From Acidimicrobiaceae bacterium (GTDB lineage Bacteria; Actinomycetota; Acidimicrobiia; Acidimicrobiales; RAAP-2), in the NCBI GenBank assembly GCA_013044265.1, contig JABEUQ010000226.1, positions 1 to 37,697 of the forward strand: a stretch of DNA of 37,697 nucleotides. The letters run 5' to 3'. Shown piece by piece: positions 17,789-26,929 of this stretch. Position numbers and translations under genes: made by a program. Position 1 is the first letter of the stretch. Each line of letters opens with the position of its first letter. The notes under the pieces are model-generated. The model was given only the letters and a program-made list of their open reading frames with translations, was not told the origin of the DNA and did not search any database.

Positions 17789-17807
17789 GAGTCGGCCGAA
17801 TCGACTC
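17789..17807. promoter_or_regulatory. Inverted repeat upstream of the nucleoside-uptake operon
   Basis: GAGTCG and CGACTC flank a 7-nt centre about 25 bp before the ATPase start. It is a candidate operator or 5'-UTR hairpin. I found no TPP or purine riboswitch core here. Confidence 0.3.
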
Positions 17808-17846
17808 AATGACAACACGCACTGGCTTCTTAGCCGTCATTTAGCC

Positions 17847-17860
17847 CTGGCTTGAGCCAG
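17847..17860. promoter_or_regulatory. Palindrome CTGGCTTGAGCCAG between divergent genes
   Basis: A 14-bp palindrome with a 2-nt centre, about 85 bp upstream of the ABC operon and about 50 bp before the decayed exporter. Its size and position fit a LacI-like or similar operator, but no regulator gene is present in the window. Confidence 0.35.
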
Positions 17861-17912
17861 TCTTCTATTGAACTGAAATGATGACAATATGATGACGGAA
17901 AGGATCTGTTCT

Positions 17913-18575
17913 ATGAACGCTCTGCGTCGAGGTGTGCGAAGTGCTTTCAGAAACGCCATGCGTTCGGTCGGTGCCGTAGTCATTTTGGCGGTGGCAATCG
18001 CCCAAGCCCTCTCAAAGATCATTACGCGTAATGAGGTGAGCACTCAGAGCAACACGGTTCGAGACTCCACTGGCAACACCATCACGGTTGGACCGACGGG
18101 GTTTGGTAGTGGCGTCGGTAGCGGTGGTGCTCCCCCCACCAACGCTCAGAACACCGACCACTTCAAGATTCCCCACGTGGCTTCAGTGCACGCACTAATG
18201 GCCACTCGACTCTCGAACGCCCTGACCAACCCGTCCTCCCCAATCGCCGCCGGTACCTTCGGAGGCATCATCATCTCGAGTCCCATCACCACAGCCCTCG
18301 TCAGCGCATCAGGCGGCTCCTCCCCTGGCGGCTTTGTTCGACGCGGCGGCGGTTTTGGTGGTGGGGGCTCGAGTTTCACTCCACCCACTGAAGCCTCAGG
18401 GAGTGGGTGTCTCGAGTTTCCTGGCCAACGCGGTGTCAGCAGTGCTTTTAGGAATCTCCACATCTCCGTAGGCTGATCCGCCGTGGTGTTCGCTCTCATC
18501 GCGGACATAATCGTCCCTACCCTGGACTCCTCCGTGGCTTCGACGACCGTCCGTCCCGGCGAAGTGTTGAGGAAC
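17913..18575 (+). pseudogene. Decayed MacB/FtsX-like ABC exporter permease
   Basis: The N-terminal half of a MacB-like permease is readable up to 18476: a basic start and helix (MNALRRGVRSAFRNAM, VGAVVILAVAIAQAL), then an outer-domain segment (GNTITVGPTGFGSGVG, HFKIPHVASVHAL, GSGCLEF). The frame is then broken: a neighbouring frame continues with GVSSFLANAVSAVLLGIS and another with AVVFALIADIIVPTL, which would belong to the same protein. Later helices are missing. The start ATG 17913 has AAAGGA in front. An ATPase remnant of the matching exporter type follows. I infer a dead efflux or lipoprotein-type exporter. Confidence 0.55.
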
Positions 18576-18656
18576 GAATAGTGCCCAGTATTGACCACCT
18601 CAACAAGACACTCCAGAGCGATAGCAGTGATGTTCACGCCGCACGCGATGTAGGTT

Positions 18657-19285
18657 TTTCACGCCACCGAGAGTGAAATAGTCACAAACATCGGGGCCAG
18701 TAGACCGGGCAGGTCCGCCCTCATCTCAGTACGTGGTTTGCTTGATGCGTCCGACGCCACCAGCATCGACATGAATGACGCATGGTTCGCCGACCTCATT
18801 TCATCGGGTCGCACTTAGTACCGTTCACGCCAGGTCGACTTCAACTTCTACACCTTCAATCTCATCCCCCAACCTGACAGCCAAGGAAAACGTGAGGTTC
18901 GCGCTGGAGTTCGCCGAGCGGCTTAATGATTGTCGCGATGCCCTTGGCGGAGAAATGCCCTCCTGGCAGGACTCGGGGCGTTAAAACTCAGCCTCGCGCC
19001 AGCAAGTTCTCGGGTGGCGAACAGTAACGCCTGGCCATCGCCCGAGTTGTCTGCGCGCAACCCCACTTAATCTTGGCCGATGAACTCCCGGGTTCCTGGG
19101 CCAAAATCACCGGCCAGATGATTGTCCAGTTTTTACGCGTGGCAGCCAGCACCCCACCAACGACAGTCCTGGTATTCACTCACGACGAACGAGTGGCTGG
19201 ACTAGCCGACCATCGCCTGGAAATCGAGGACGGAATCATCACCGAGATTGCCCAGACCCCTGGGTTTCTCGCCTTCCGAGGCTGA
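18657..19285 (+). pseudogene. Decayed MacB/LolD-like ABC exporter ATPase
   Basis: Fragments of one ATPase occur in order. SEIVTNIGASRPGRSALIS is a damaged Walker A (G-x-GKS has become RPGRS), followed by GLLDASDATSID, a TAG, then RSRQVDFNFYTFNLIP (Q-loop). A shift in a C-run leads to NLTAKENVRFALEFAERL. After a further gap come FSGGEQ, a TAA where Gln is expected, and RLAIARVVCAQPHLILADEL (signature and Walker B), ending with VLVFTHDERVAGLADHRLEIEDG. At least two stops, one frameshift and a lost P-loop Lys make it non-functional. It pairs with the permease remnant just upstream. Track ORFs 18775-18984 and 19073-19285 are pieces of it. Confidence 0.65.
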
Positions 19286-19318
19286 TGCTCGGAGGGGTGC
19301 AGTAGCCTCGGAAGCCGT

Positions 19319-20395
19319 ATGGCTCTCTCTATCGGTATCGTCGGGCTTCCTAATGTGGGCAAGTCCACCTTGTTCAACGCACTCACTGACAACAACGTCC
19401 TGGCGGCGAACTATCCCTTCGCCACCATCGAACCCAACGTCGGCGTGGTATCGGTACCCGACGACCGTCTCGCACTGCTCGCGCAGGTCTTCGGTTCCGA
19501 GCGGATATTGCCCGCCTCGGTAACCTTCGTCGATATCGCGGGTATCGTGCGCGGCGCTTCAGAAGGTGAGGGCTTAGGCAATCAATTCTTGGCGGCCATC
19601 CGCGAATCGAACGCCATCTGTGAAGTCGTCAGGGTGTTCGAAGACGATGACGTTATTCACGTTGACGGCAAGATCGACCCCTCCAGCGATGTTGCCACGA
19701 TCGAGACCGAACTGATTCTGGCTGACCTGCAAACGGTCGATAAGGCAATGAACCGCTTGGAGCGAGAAGCTAAAAGGTCCCCCGACGTGGCGATGAAACT
19801 CGCTCAAGTGAAAAAGGCCCACGACGCGCTCAACCAGGGTCTTGTCATATCCAAGACGACCGGTCTCGACCATGACGCCATCGCCGATCTGCATCTCCTC
19901 ACCGACAAACCTTTCATCTACGTCTTCAACGTGGACGAAGACACCCTGGCGGACTCCGAGCGCCAACAAGTACTTCGCGACTCAGTCGCGCCCGCCCCTT
20001 GCGTCATTCTGTGCGCGAAAGTCGAGGCGGAACTCTCGGGACTTGCACCCGAGGAGGCGCTCGAGATTCTGCAGTCCTTCGGCCAAGATGAGTCGGGTCT
20101 CGCCCAGCTCTCTCGGGTTGGCTTCGCCGCCCTGGGTTTGCAGACCTACCTGACAGCGGGGCCCAAGGAAACACGGGCCTGGACGATTCGCCAGGGAGCG
20201 ACTGCCCCTGAGGCTGCCGGCGAAATCCACACCGACTTCCAAAAGAACTTCATCAAGGCTGAAGTGGTGGCTTTCGAGGACCTAATGACGGCGGGAACTA
20301 TGGCGGCCGTGCGCGCAGCGGGTAAGGCACGCATTGAAGGTAAGGACTACGTCATGCGTGACGGAGATGTCGTGGAGTTCCGGGTAAACGCCTAA
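19319..20395 (+). CDS. ychF: Redox-regulated ATPase YchF (Obg-related)
   Basis: A 358-aa cytoplasmic P-loop protein, full length for the family. G1 is GLPNVGKS (about 9-16), G3 DIAG (about 72), and G4 is NVDE in place of NKxD, as expected for YchF, which prefers ATP over GTP. A coiled-coil insert spans about 130-190, and the C-terminal TGS-like domain ends with the conserved KARIEGKDYVMRDGDVVEFR. It binds the ribosome and is linked to stress responses. The ATG follows the decayed exporter by 34 bp. It is followed in the same direction by ahcY, 69 bp away. Confidence 0.96.
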   Translation: MALSIGIVGLPNVGKSTLFNALTDNNVLAANYPFATIEPNVGVVSVPDDRLALLAQVFGSERILPASVTFVDIAGIVRGASEGEGLGNQFLAAIRESNAICEVVRVFEDDDVIHVDGKIDPSSDVATIETELILADLQTVDKAMNRLEREAKRSPDVAMKLAQVKKAHDALNQGLVISKTTGLDHDAIADLHLLTDKPFIYVFNVDEDTLADSERQQVLRDSVAPAPCVILCAKVEAELSGLAPEEALEILQSFGQDESGLAQLSRVGFAALGLQTYLTAGPKETRAWTIRQGATAPEAAGEIHTDFQKNFIKAEVVAFEDLMTAGTMAAVRAAGKARIEGKDYVMRDGDVVEFRVNA

Positions 20396-21910
<1,515 letters not shown>

Positions 21911-21989
21911 AGGACAGCGCCCCCGGGCTAGGCGCCTGAGTAGTCTCGGGAAAGGGAATCGCGCAACGCAGCCGGACCTGGGGGATGTC

Positions 21990-22940
21990 ATGAAATCACA
22001 CGCGGCACGACGCACCATTCTCGACGCCATCGGCAATACGCCTCTGGTCGAGATTGACGGCATCTGGGTGAAAATCGAATACCTGAACCCGTCGGGTTCG
22101 ATCAAGGCGCGCATGGCGCGCTACATCATCGAGCGCGCCGAACACGAGGGTCTTCTGCAACCCGGCGACACCATCGTGGAGGCCTCGAGTGGCAACACCG
22201 GTAACGCCATGAGCATGGTGGCGGCGGTGAAGGGCTACAAGATGATCGTCGTGATGCCCGAGGGGCTGAGTCCAGAACGTTCGGCCATCTCGAGTGCCTT
22301 CGGCGCACAACTGGTCACCATTGGGAACTTCCACGTCAACCAAGCCCTCGATATCGCGCGCGAACTCGGCGAACGGCCCGGGCACTTCAGTCCGCGTCAA
22401 TTCGAATCAGAGTGGAACGTCGAAGAGAACCGCACGTGGCTCGGTCCCGAGATCCTGAGCCAGCTTCCCAATGGCGAACTCCCCGACACCTTCGTCATGG
22501 GCGTCGGTACGGGGGGCACACTCATTGGAGTGGGCCAAGCCTTTCGCGAAGTCAATCCCGACGTGAAGATCGTGGGGCTCGAACCTAGTGAGTCGTGCAC
22601 GATCCTCTGCGGCGATACCGGACTGCACAAGATCGAAGGTATCGCCGACGGTTTCGTTCCCGGCATCTACCAGCGCCATCGCGAAATCGTCACTCGGGTC
22701 GTCGACGTGCACAGTGACGATGCCGTCACTGAGATGCGGCGTCTCGCGCGAGATCACGGTATGTTGGTCGGTCCAAGTTCGGGCGCCAACATGGTGGCGG
22801 CGCGGCGTTTACTCCTGGAGAAGCCCGACGATCTGGTGGTCACAATCATGTGCGACGAAGGGGAGAAGTACCTGAGCGAGTACTTCATCGGTGAAGTGGA
22901 ATCGGTATCGCTGGAGGGACTCTCAGTCGATGCCCAGTGA
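21990..22940 (+). CDS. Cysteine synthase/cystathionine beta-synthase family enzyme
   Basis: A PLP enzyme of fold type II, 316 aa. It shows GNTPLVEI, the PLP lysine in NPSGSIKARMA (about K39; the usual Asp two positions before Met is Ala), the substrate loop SSGNTG (about 66-71; usually TSGNTG), and the phosphate loop GVGTGGT. O-acetylserine sulfhydrylase is the default reading; adjacency to ahcY makes condensation of homocysteine with serine (CBS-like) a real alternative. No C-terminal CBS regulatory domain is present. A good ribosome site (GGGGGA) precedes ATG 21990. Confidence 0.85.
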   Translation: MKSHAARRTILDAIGNTPLVEIDGIWVKIEYLNPSGSIKARMARYIIERAEHEGLLQPGDTIVEASSGNTGNAMSMVAAVKGYKMIVVMPEGLSPERSAISSAFGAQLVTIGNFHVNQALDIARELGERPGHFSPRQFESEWNVEENRTWLGPEILSQLPNGELPDTFVMGVGTGGTLIGVGQAFREVNPDVKIVGLEPSESCTILCGDTGLHKIEGIADGFVPGIYQRHREIVTRVVDVHSDDAVTEMRRLARDHGMLVGPSSGANMVAARRLLLEKPDDLVVTIMCDEGEKYLSEYFIGEVESVSLEGLSVDAQ

Positions 22941-23015
22941 GGACCAGCGACCAACTACGTTCCCTCGTCGCACACCACTGCCCGAAATACGGGGCCCTGT
23001 GATAAACATCGCACG

Positions 23016-23156
23016 ATGTTCTTCAACGTAACCACCGAACACAATCTAGAGAATCCTCAGCGCAACCCGCCCCTGTCGCGACAGTCCCTTCTTCGACGGC
23101 TCGCCGCCGTCCTCGCCATCGCGGCAGCGCTCGGTGTGTTCCTCGTTCTTCGCTGA
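23016..23156 (+). CDS. Possible 46-aa single-helix membrane peptide
   Basis: Too short for the ORF track. It reads MFFNVTTEHNLENPQ at the start, then a basic juxtamembrane stretch (RQSLLRRL) and one helix (AAVLAIAAALGVFLVL), ending in Arg and TGA. The topology is that of many small bacterial membrane peptides. There is no ribosome site, but a -10-like GATAAA ends about 7 nt before the ATG, so leaderless expression is possible. It lies downstream of the cysteine-synthase-like gene and before a strong inverted repeat. It could be chance. Confidence 0.35.
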   Translation: MFFNVTTEHNLENPQRNPPLSRQSLLRRLAAVLAIAAALGVFLVLR

Positions 23157-23190
23157 CGCCCCTTGACGTCACGCCCTCTCATGAGTATCT

Positions 23191-23248
23191 CATCACTCAA
23201 CCTTTGCCACACCCGCGAACGGCGCCGCGTGGCAAAGGTTGAGTGATG
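23191..23248. terminator. Perfect 20-bp inverted repeat between convergent genes
   Basis: Arms 23191-23210 and 23229-23248 are exact complements around an 18-nt GC-rich loop. It lies between the rightward ahcY/cysteine-synthase genes and the end of the leftward SDR gene, so a bidirectional terminator is the simplest reading. Neither side shows a clear T-run. Confidence 0.65.
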
Positions 23249-23257
23249 CACGAGTCG

Positions 23258-24025
23258 CTAGAGCGGTGTGACGTAAGCCGCGTGCAGGCCACCGTCGACG
23301 AGGAACGTGCTCGCCGTCATAAACGACGAGTCGTCACTCGCGAGGAACAATACTGCGCTCGCCATCTCCTCGGGCCGTGCGAATCGCCCCATCGGCACGT
23401 GCACCAAGCGACGAGCCGCGCGCTCGGGGTCCTTGGCGAAAAGCTCCTGGAGAAGCGGCGTGTTGACCGGTCCCGGGCACAGCGCGTTCACGCGGATGTT
23501 CTCGCGCGCGAACTGCACACCGAGTTCACGGCTCATCGACAGCACACCCCCCTTAGAAGCGGTGTATGAGATCTGTGAAGTGGCCGACCCCATGATGGCC
23601 ACGAAGGATGCCACGTTGATGATCGAGCCGCCGCCGCGCTGTTGCATGTAGGGGATGCCGTACTTGCAGCACAGATAGACGGACTTGAGGTTCACGTCCT
23701 GCACGCGCTGCCATGCATCGACCCCCGTGGTGAGAATCGAATCGTCATCGTTGGGCGAGATGCCCGCGTTGTTGAACAAGATGTCCAGTCCACCGTAAGC
23801 CTCGACGGTGGCGGCAAACATCGATTTCACGCTCTCCTCGTCAGCGACGTTCACGTGCACGTAGAGACTGCCGAGTTCTTCGGCGAGCGCCATCCCGGGC
23901 TCGTCCGCCACGTCCGCGACGACGACCTTGGCACCCTCGGCGGCGAAACGCACCGCCGTGGCTCGTCCGATGCCGCTCGCGGCACCGGTGATAATTGCGA
24001 CTTTATTGTCGAGACGACCCATCAT
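23258..24025 (-). CDS. SDR-family oxidoreductase
   Basis: A 255-aa classical short-chain dehydrogenase: TGAASGIG (about 14-21), an Asp after the second strand (VVVADVAD) that suggests NAD(H), NNAG (about 88), a Ser in the NVASFVA region, YTASK as the catalytic YxxxK, and CPGPVNTP. The substrate is unknown. It is the third gene of a GS-ALDH-SDR operon, overlapping the ALDH stop by 4 nt. Its likely role is oxidising or reducing an alcohol/ketone or hydroxyacid in the same catabolic route. ATG 24025 and ATG 24022 are adjacent; the second sits at the better distance from GGAGG. Confidence 0.88.
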   Translation of the reverse strand: MMGRLDNKVAIITGAASGIGRATAVRFAAEGAKVVVADVADEPGMALAEELGSLYVHVNVADEESVKSMFAATVEAYGGLDILFNNAGISPNDDDSILTTGVDAWQRVQDVNLKSVYLCCKYGIPYMQQRGGGSIINVASFVAIMGSATSQISYTASKGGVLSMSRELGVQFARENIRVNALCPGPVNTPLLQELFAKDPERAARRLVHVPMGRFARPEEMASAVLFLASDDSSFMTASTFLVDGGLHAAYVTPL

Positions 24026-25380
24026 TCCTCCGTTGAGATAAATACATTCTTTTCTTCGCTGAACCCCAGAAGAGCGTCGGGACCGAGCTCACGCCCGAGG
24101 CCCGACATCTTGAATCCACCGAAGGGGGTGTTGTAGCGCACCGAGGAGTTCGAGTTCACCGATAATGCACCGGTCTCCACTCCGCGCGCGACGCGTAGCG
24201 CGCGCCCTGAATCGCGAGTCCAAATCGAACCCGACAGCCCGAACTGACTGTCGTTCGCCAGCGCGATGGCCTGAGCCTCGTCACTGAAGCGAGCGACCGA
24301 GACGACCGGACCGAAGATCTCCTCGGTAAAGGCACGACTCGTGGTGTCAACCGCCTCCAGAACCGTCGGCGCCATCCAGTAGCCCTTGCCTTGGGGGGCC
24401 ACCCCGCGAAAGGCGACTTCCGCTTCATTGACGTAACTCATCACGCTCTCGCGCTGCGCGCCAGTGATGAGCGGTCCCATCTCACTGGCGTCATTGGTCG
24501 GGTCAAGCACCTTGACACCCTTGACGGCCGACTCAAAGTGCTCCATGAAGAGGTCGTAGGCGCCGTCTTGCACCAGGATGCGCGATCGCGCGCAGCAGTC
24601 CTGGCCGGCGTTATCAAAAACGGCGTAGGGCGCCATTGCCGCGGCCTTAGCCACGTCGGCGTCAGCGAAGACGATGTTGGCACTCTTGCCGCCCAATTCC
24701 AAAGTCACGCGCTTGACCTGATCCGCGCAGCCCGCCATTATCTTGCGCCCCGCGTCGTTGGAACCGGTGAAACAAACCTTGCGCACCGCCGGATTCGTCA
24801 CGAAGCGATACCCCACGCTCGAACCCGCTCCCGGCAATACCTGAAAGACGTGCTCGGGGAGTCCCGCTTCGAGCGCCAACTCCGCGAGGCGCATGGCGGT
24901 GAGCGGCGTCAACGTCGCGGGCTTCAAGACCACCGTATTACCCGCCGCCAAGGCTGGCGCCAACCCCCAGCCAGCGATTGGCATGGGGAAGTTCCAGGGC
25001 ACGATGATACCCACCACACCCACAGGCTCGTAGAAGGTGATGTCCACCCCACCCGCGACCGGTATCTGCTTGCCCGAGTGCCGTTCGGGCGCACCCGAGT
25101 AATAGTTCAAGACGTCGCGTACGTTACCGGCTTCCCATCGTGCGTTGCCGATTGTGTGTCCGGAGTTAGCGACTTCGAGTTGAGCAAGTTCCTCGTTATG
25201 TTCATCGACCACGGCGGCGAAACGACGCAACACGCGCGCTCGATCGATCGGTGTGACCCGACGCCAGGACTCGCCCGCCTTCTGGCTGGCCTCAATGGCG
25301 CGGTCGGTTTCGTCAACGTCGACAAGTTCAATGGTGCGAACCACCTCTTCAGTGGCGGGGTTAATGACGTCGTAGCTCAT
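24022..25380 (-). CDS. Aldehyde dehydrogenase (gamma-glutamyl-aminoaldehyde or related)
   Basis: A 452-aa NAD(P)-dependent dehydrogenase, cytoplasmic. It has the Asn of PWNFPM, the cofactor site FTGSNDAGR, the general-base Glu in LELGGKS and the nucleophile Cys in NAGQDCCARSR. It ends with PFGGFKMSGLGRELG, as in the betaine/aminobutyraldehyde group. It overlaps the GS gene upstream by 4 nt (ATGA). By analogy with PuuA-PuuC it may oxidise the aldehyde formed from a gamma-glutamylated amine. No amine oxidase (PuuB) or gamma-glutamyl hydrolase (PuuD) is in the window, so the route is incomplete here. Confidence 0.92.
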   Translation of the reverse strand: MSYDVINPATEEVVRTIELVDVDETDRAIEASQKAGESWRRVTPIDRARVLRRFAAVVDEHNEELAQLEVANSGHTIGNARWEAGNVRDVLNYYSGAPERHSGKQIPVAGGVDITFYEPVGVVGIIVPWNFPMPIAGWGLAPALAAGNTVVLKPATLTPLTAMRLAELALEAGLPEHVFQVLPGAGSSVGYRFVTNPAVRKVCFTGSNDAGRKIMAGCADQVKRVTLELGGKSANIVFADADVAKAAAMAPYAVFDNAGQDCCARSRILVQDGAYDLFMEHFESAVKGVKVLDPTNDASEMGPLITGAQRESVMSYVNEAEVAFRGVAPQGKGYWMAPTVLEAVDTTSRAFTEEIFGPVVSVARFSDEAQAIALANDSQFGLSGSIWTRDSGRALRVARGVETGALSVNSNSSVRYNTPFGGFKMSGLGRELGPDALLGFSEEKNVFISTEE

Positions 25381-26744
25381 AGTCGTTCAAATCCTCGGTA
25401 GCGTTCCCAATCAGTGATAGCCGCATTGAATGCATCCACTTCCACGCGCGCGGCCTGCACGTAGTGGTCCACGACCTCATTGCCAAAGGCGTCACGCGCC
25501 ATGGATGAGTTGTCGAAGAGTTCCATCGCCTCGCGCAACGTCGTGGGTACTCGCGCAGCGTCGGCGACGTAGGCGTTACCCACGAAAGCCGGAGGAAGTT
25601 CTAGCCCCTCCTCCATTCCGCGTAAGCCTGCCGCCACCAGCGCGGCGACCGCCAAGTACTGATTCACGTCGCCCCCCGGCACTCGACATTCGAAACGGAT
25701 ACCGGGACCGTGACCCACCACTCGGAACGCGCAGGTGCGATTATCGATACCCCACAACAGAGCGGTCGGGGCGAAGGAGCCCTCCACGAAGCGCTTATAG
25801 GAATTGATGTTCGGGGCGAGCAACAAGGAAAGTTCGCGCCCATACTTCAATTGGCCCGCTAGAAACTGCTCAAAGATGAGCGACATGCCATGCTCGCGAT
25901 CACCGGCGAAGACCGGTCGATTCTCAGCGTCACGCAACGAAAGATGGATGTGACAGGAATTGCCCTCGCGCTCGTTGTACTTGGCCATGAAGGTAAGGCT
26001 CTGCCCCTCCTGGGCAGCTATTTCCTTGGCACCGAGTTTATAGAGGCCGTGCTCGTCGCACTTGTCCACCAGGGTGGCGTACTTGAAGGCCACCTCGTGT
26101 TGGCCAAAGTTGCACTCACCCTTGACTGACTCCACGACCATGCCCGCCGCGCGCATCGAACGACGGATGCGCCCGAGCAGGGGTTCCACCCGCGACGTGC
26201 CCTGAAGTGAATAATCCACGTTGTACTGGTTCGCGGGGGTCATATCGCGATAACCCGAGTTCCATGCATCTTCGTAAGTGGTGTTAAAGACGATGAACTC
26301 GAGTTCGGTACCCGCTAGTCCGTACCACCCACGCTCGGCAAGACGTCCGACCTGGTGTTGAAGCACTTGACGAGGCGACGGTGCCACCGCCTCACCGTCC
26401 GTTGTCTCGACGTCACAAAAGATGATCACGGTCTTGTCAAACCAGGGCACCGCACGAATGGTCGAGAAGTCTGACTTAAAAACGAGATCACCGTAACCGT
26501 GTTCCCACGAGGTGAGTGCGAAGCCGTCGATGGTGCGCATATCGACATCGGATGCGAGCAAGTAACTGCAGCCTTCGGTAATTCCCGCCGCTAGACCTTC
26601 GGCGAAGAATTGGGCATCAATTCTCTTGCCCTGCAACCGCCCCTGCATGTCAGTGACCGCCGTGATCACCGTGTCGACTTCGCCCCGGGCGATTTGTTCC
26701 AATAATTCCTCTCGGGACAGCCGTCCCGGGGGCAATGATGTCAT
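25377..26744 (-). CDS. Glutamine synthetase-like gamma-glutamyl-amine ligase (PuuA-like)
   Basis: A 455-aa member of the glutamine synthetase superfamily, predicted to ligate glutamate to an amine with ATP. The N-terminal part (VTDMQGRLQGKRI) is of the GS beta-grasp kind, followed by the metal-site ELEFIVF, the GECNFGQHEVAFKYA stretch, NSCHIHLSL, the SYKRFVEGSFAPT loop, and RFECRVPGGDVNQYLAVAAL. The absence of the adenylylation-site Tyr context of GlnA and the operon with ALDH/SDR and a divergent APC permease favour polyamine, ethanolamine or another monoamine over ammonia as substrate. It is the first gene of the operon. GGAG in front of ATG 26744 supports the start. Confidence 0.88.
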   Translation of the reverse strand: MTSLPPGRLSREELLEQIARGEVDTVITAVTDMQGRLQGKRIDAQFFAEGLAAGITEGCSYLLASDVDMRTIDGFALTSWEHGYGDLVFKSDFSTIRAVPWFDKTVIIFCDVETTDGEAVAPSPRQVLQHQVGRLAERGWYGLAGTELEFIVFNTTYEDAWNSGYRDMTPANQYNVDYSLQGTSRVEPLLGRIRRSMRAAGMVVESVKGECNFGQHEVAFKYATLVDKCDEHGLYKLGAKEIAAQEGQSLTFMAKYNEREGNSCHIHLSLRDAENRPVFAGDREHGMSLIFEQFLAGQLKYGRELSLLLAPNINSYKRFVEGSFAPTALLWGIDNRTCAFRVVGHGPGIRFECRVPGGDVNQYLAVAALVAAGLRGMEEGLELPPAFVGNAYVADAARVPTTLREAMELFDNSSMARDAFGNEVVDHYVQAARVEVDAFNAAITDWERYRGFERL

Positions 26745-26929
26745 GGGCTCTCCTTTGAGCAGGCTCGAATCGCGACTGGGCCTTCGCCGATACTAGTGAA
26801 CATCGCACCTGACTGCAGTTAGATAAAAGTCAGACGGTTTAGTCGTTTAAGCATAGATTGTGACCTAATTCTCTGGTATACCGATGAGAATGCAACGCAC
26901 AAGTTGACCGGAAAAAACGGGGGAATTTT
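26745..26929. promoter_or_regulatory. Shared divergent promoter region
   Basis: The 185 bp between the GS-like operon and the APC permease are AT-richer than their surroundings. A TATACC (26877-26882) with TGG before it could be an extended -10 for the permease. GGGGGA stands 6 nt before its ATG. No sharply defined operator is seen. Confidence 0.4.

Noticed and set aside
18146-18637. 163-aa ORF on the minus strand
   Set aside because: Antisense of the readable MacB-like permease remnant; proline-rich shadow composition.
24391-25401. 336-aa ORF on the plus strand
   Set aside because: Shadow of the aldehyde dehydrogenase gene, with His/Arg-rich content typical of an antisense frame.
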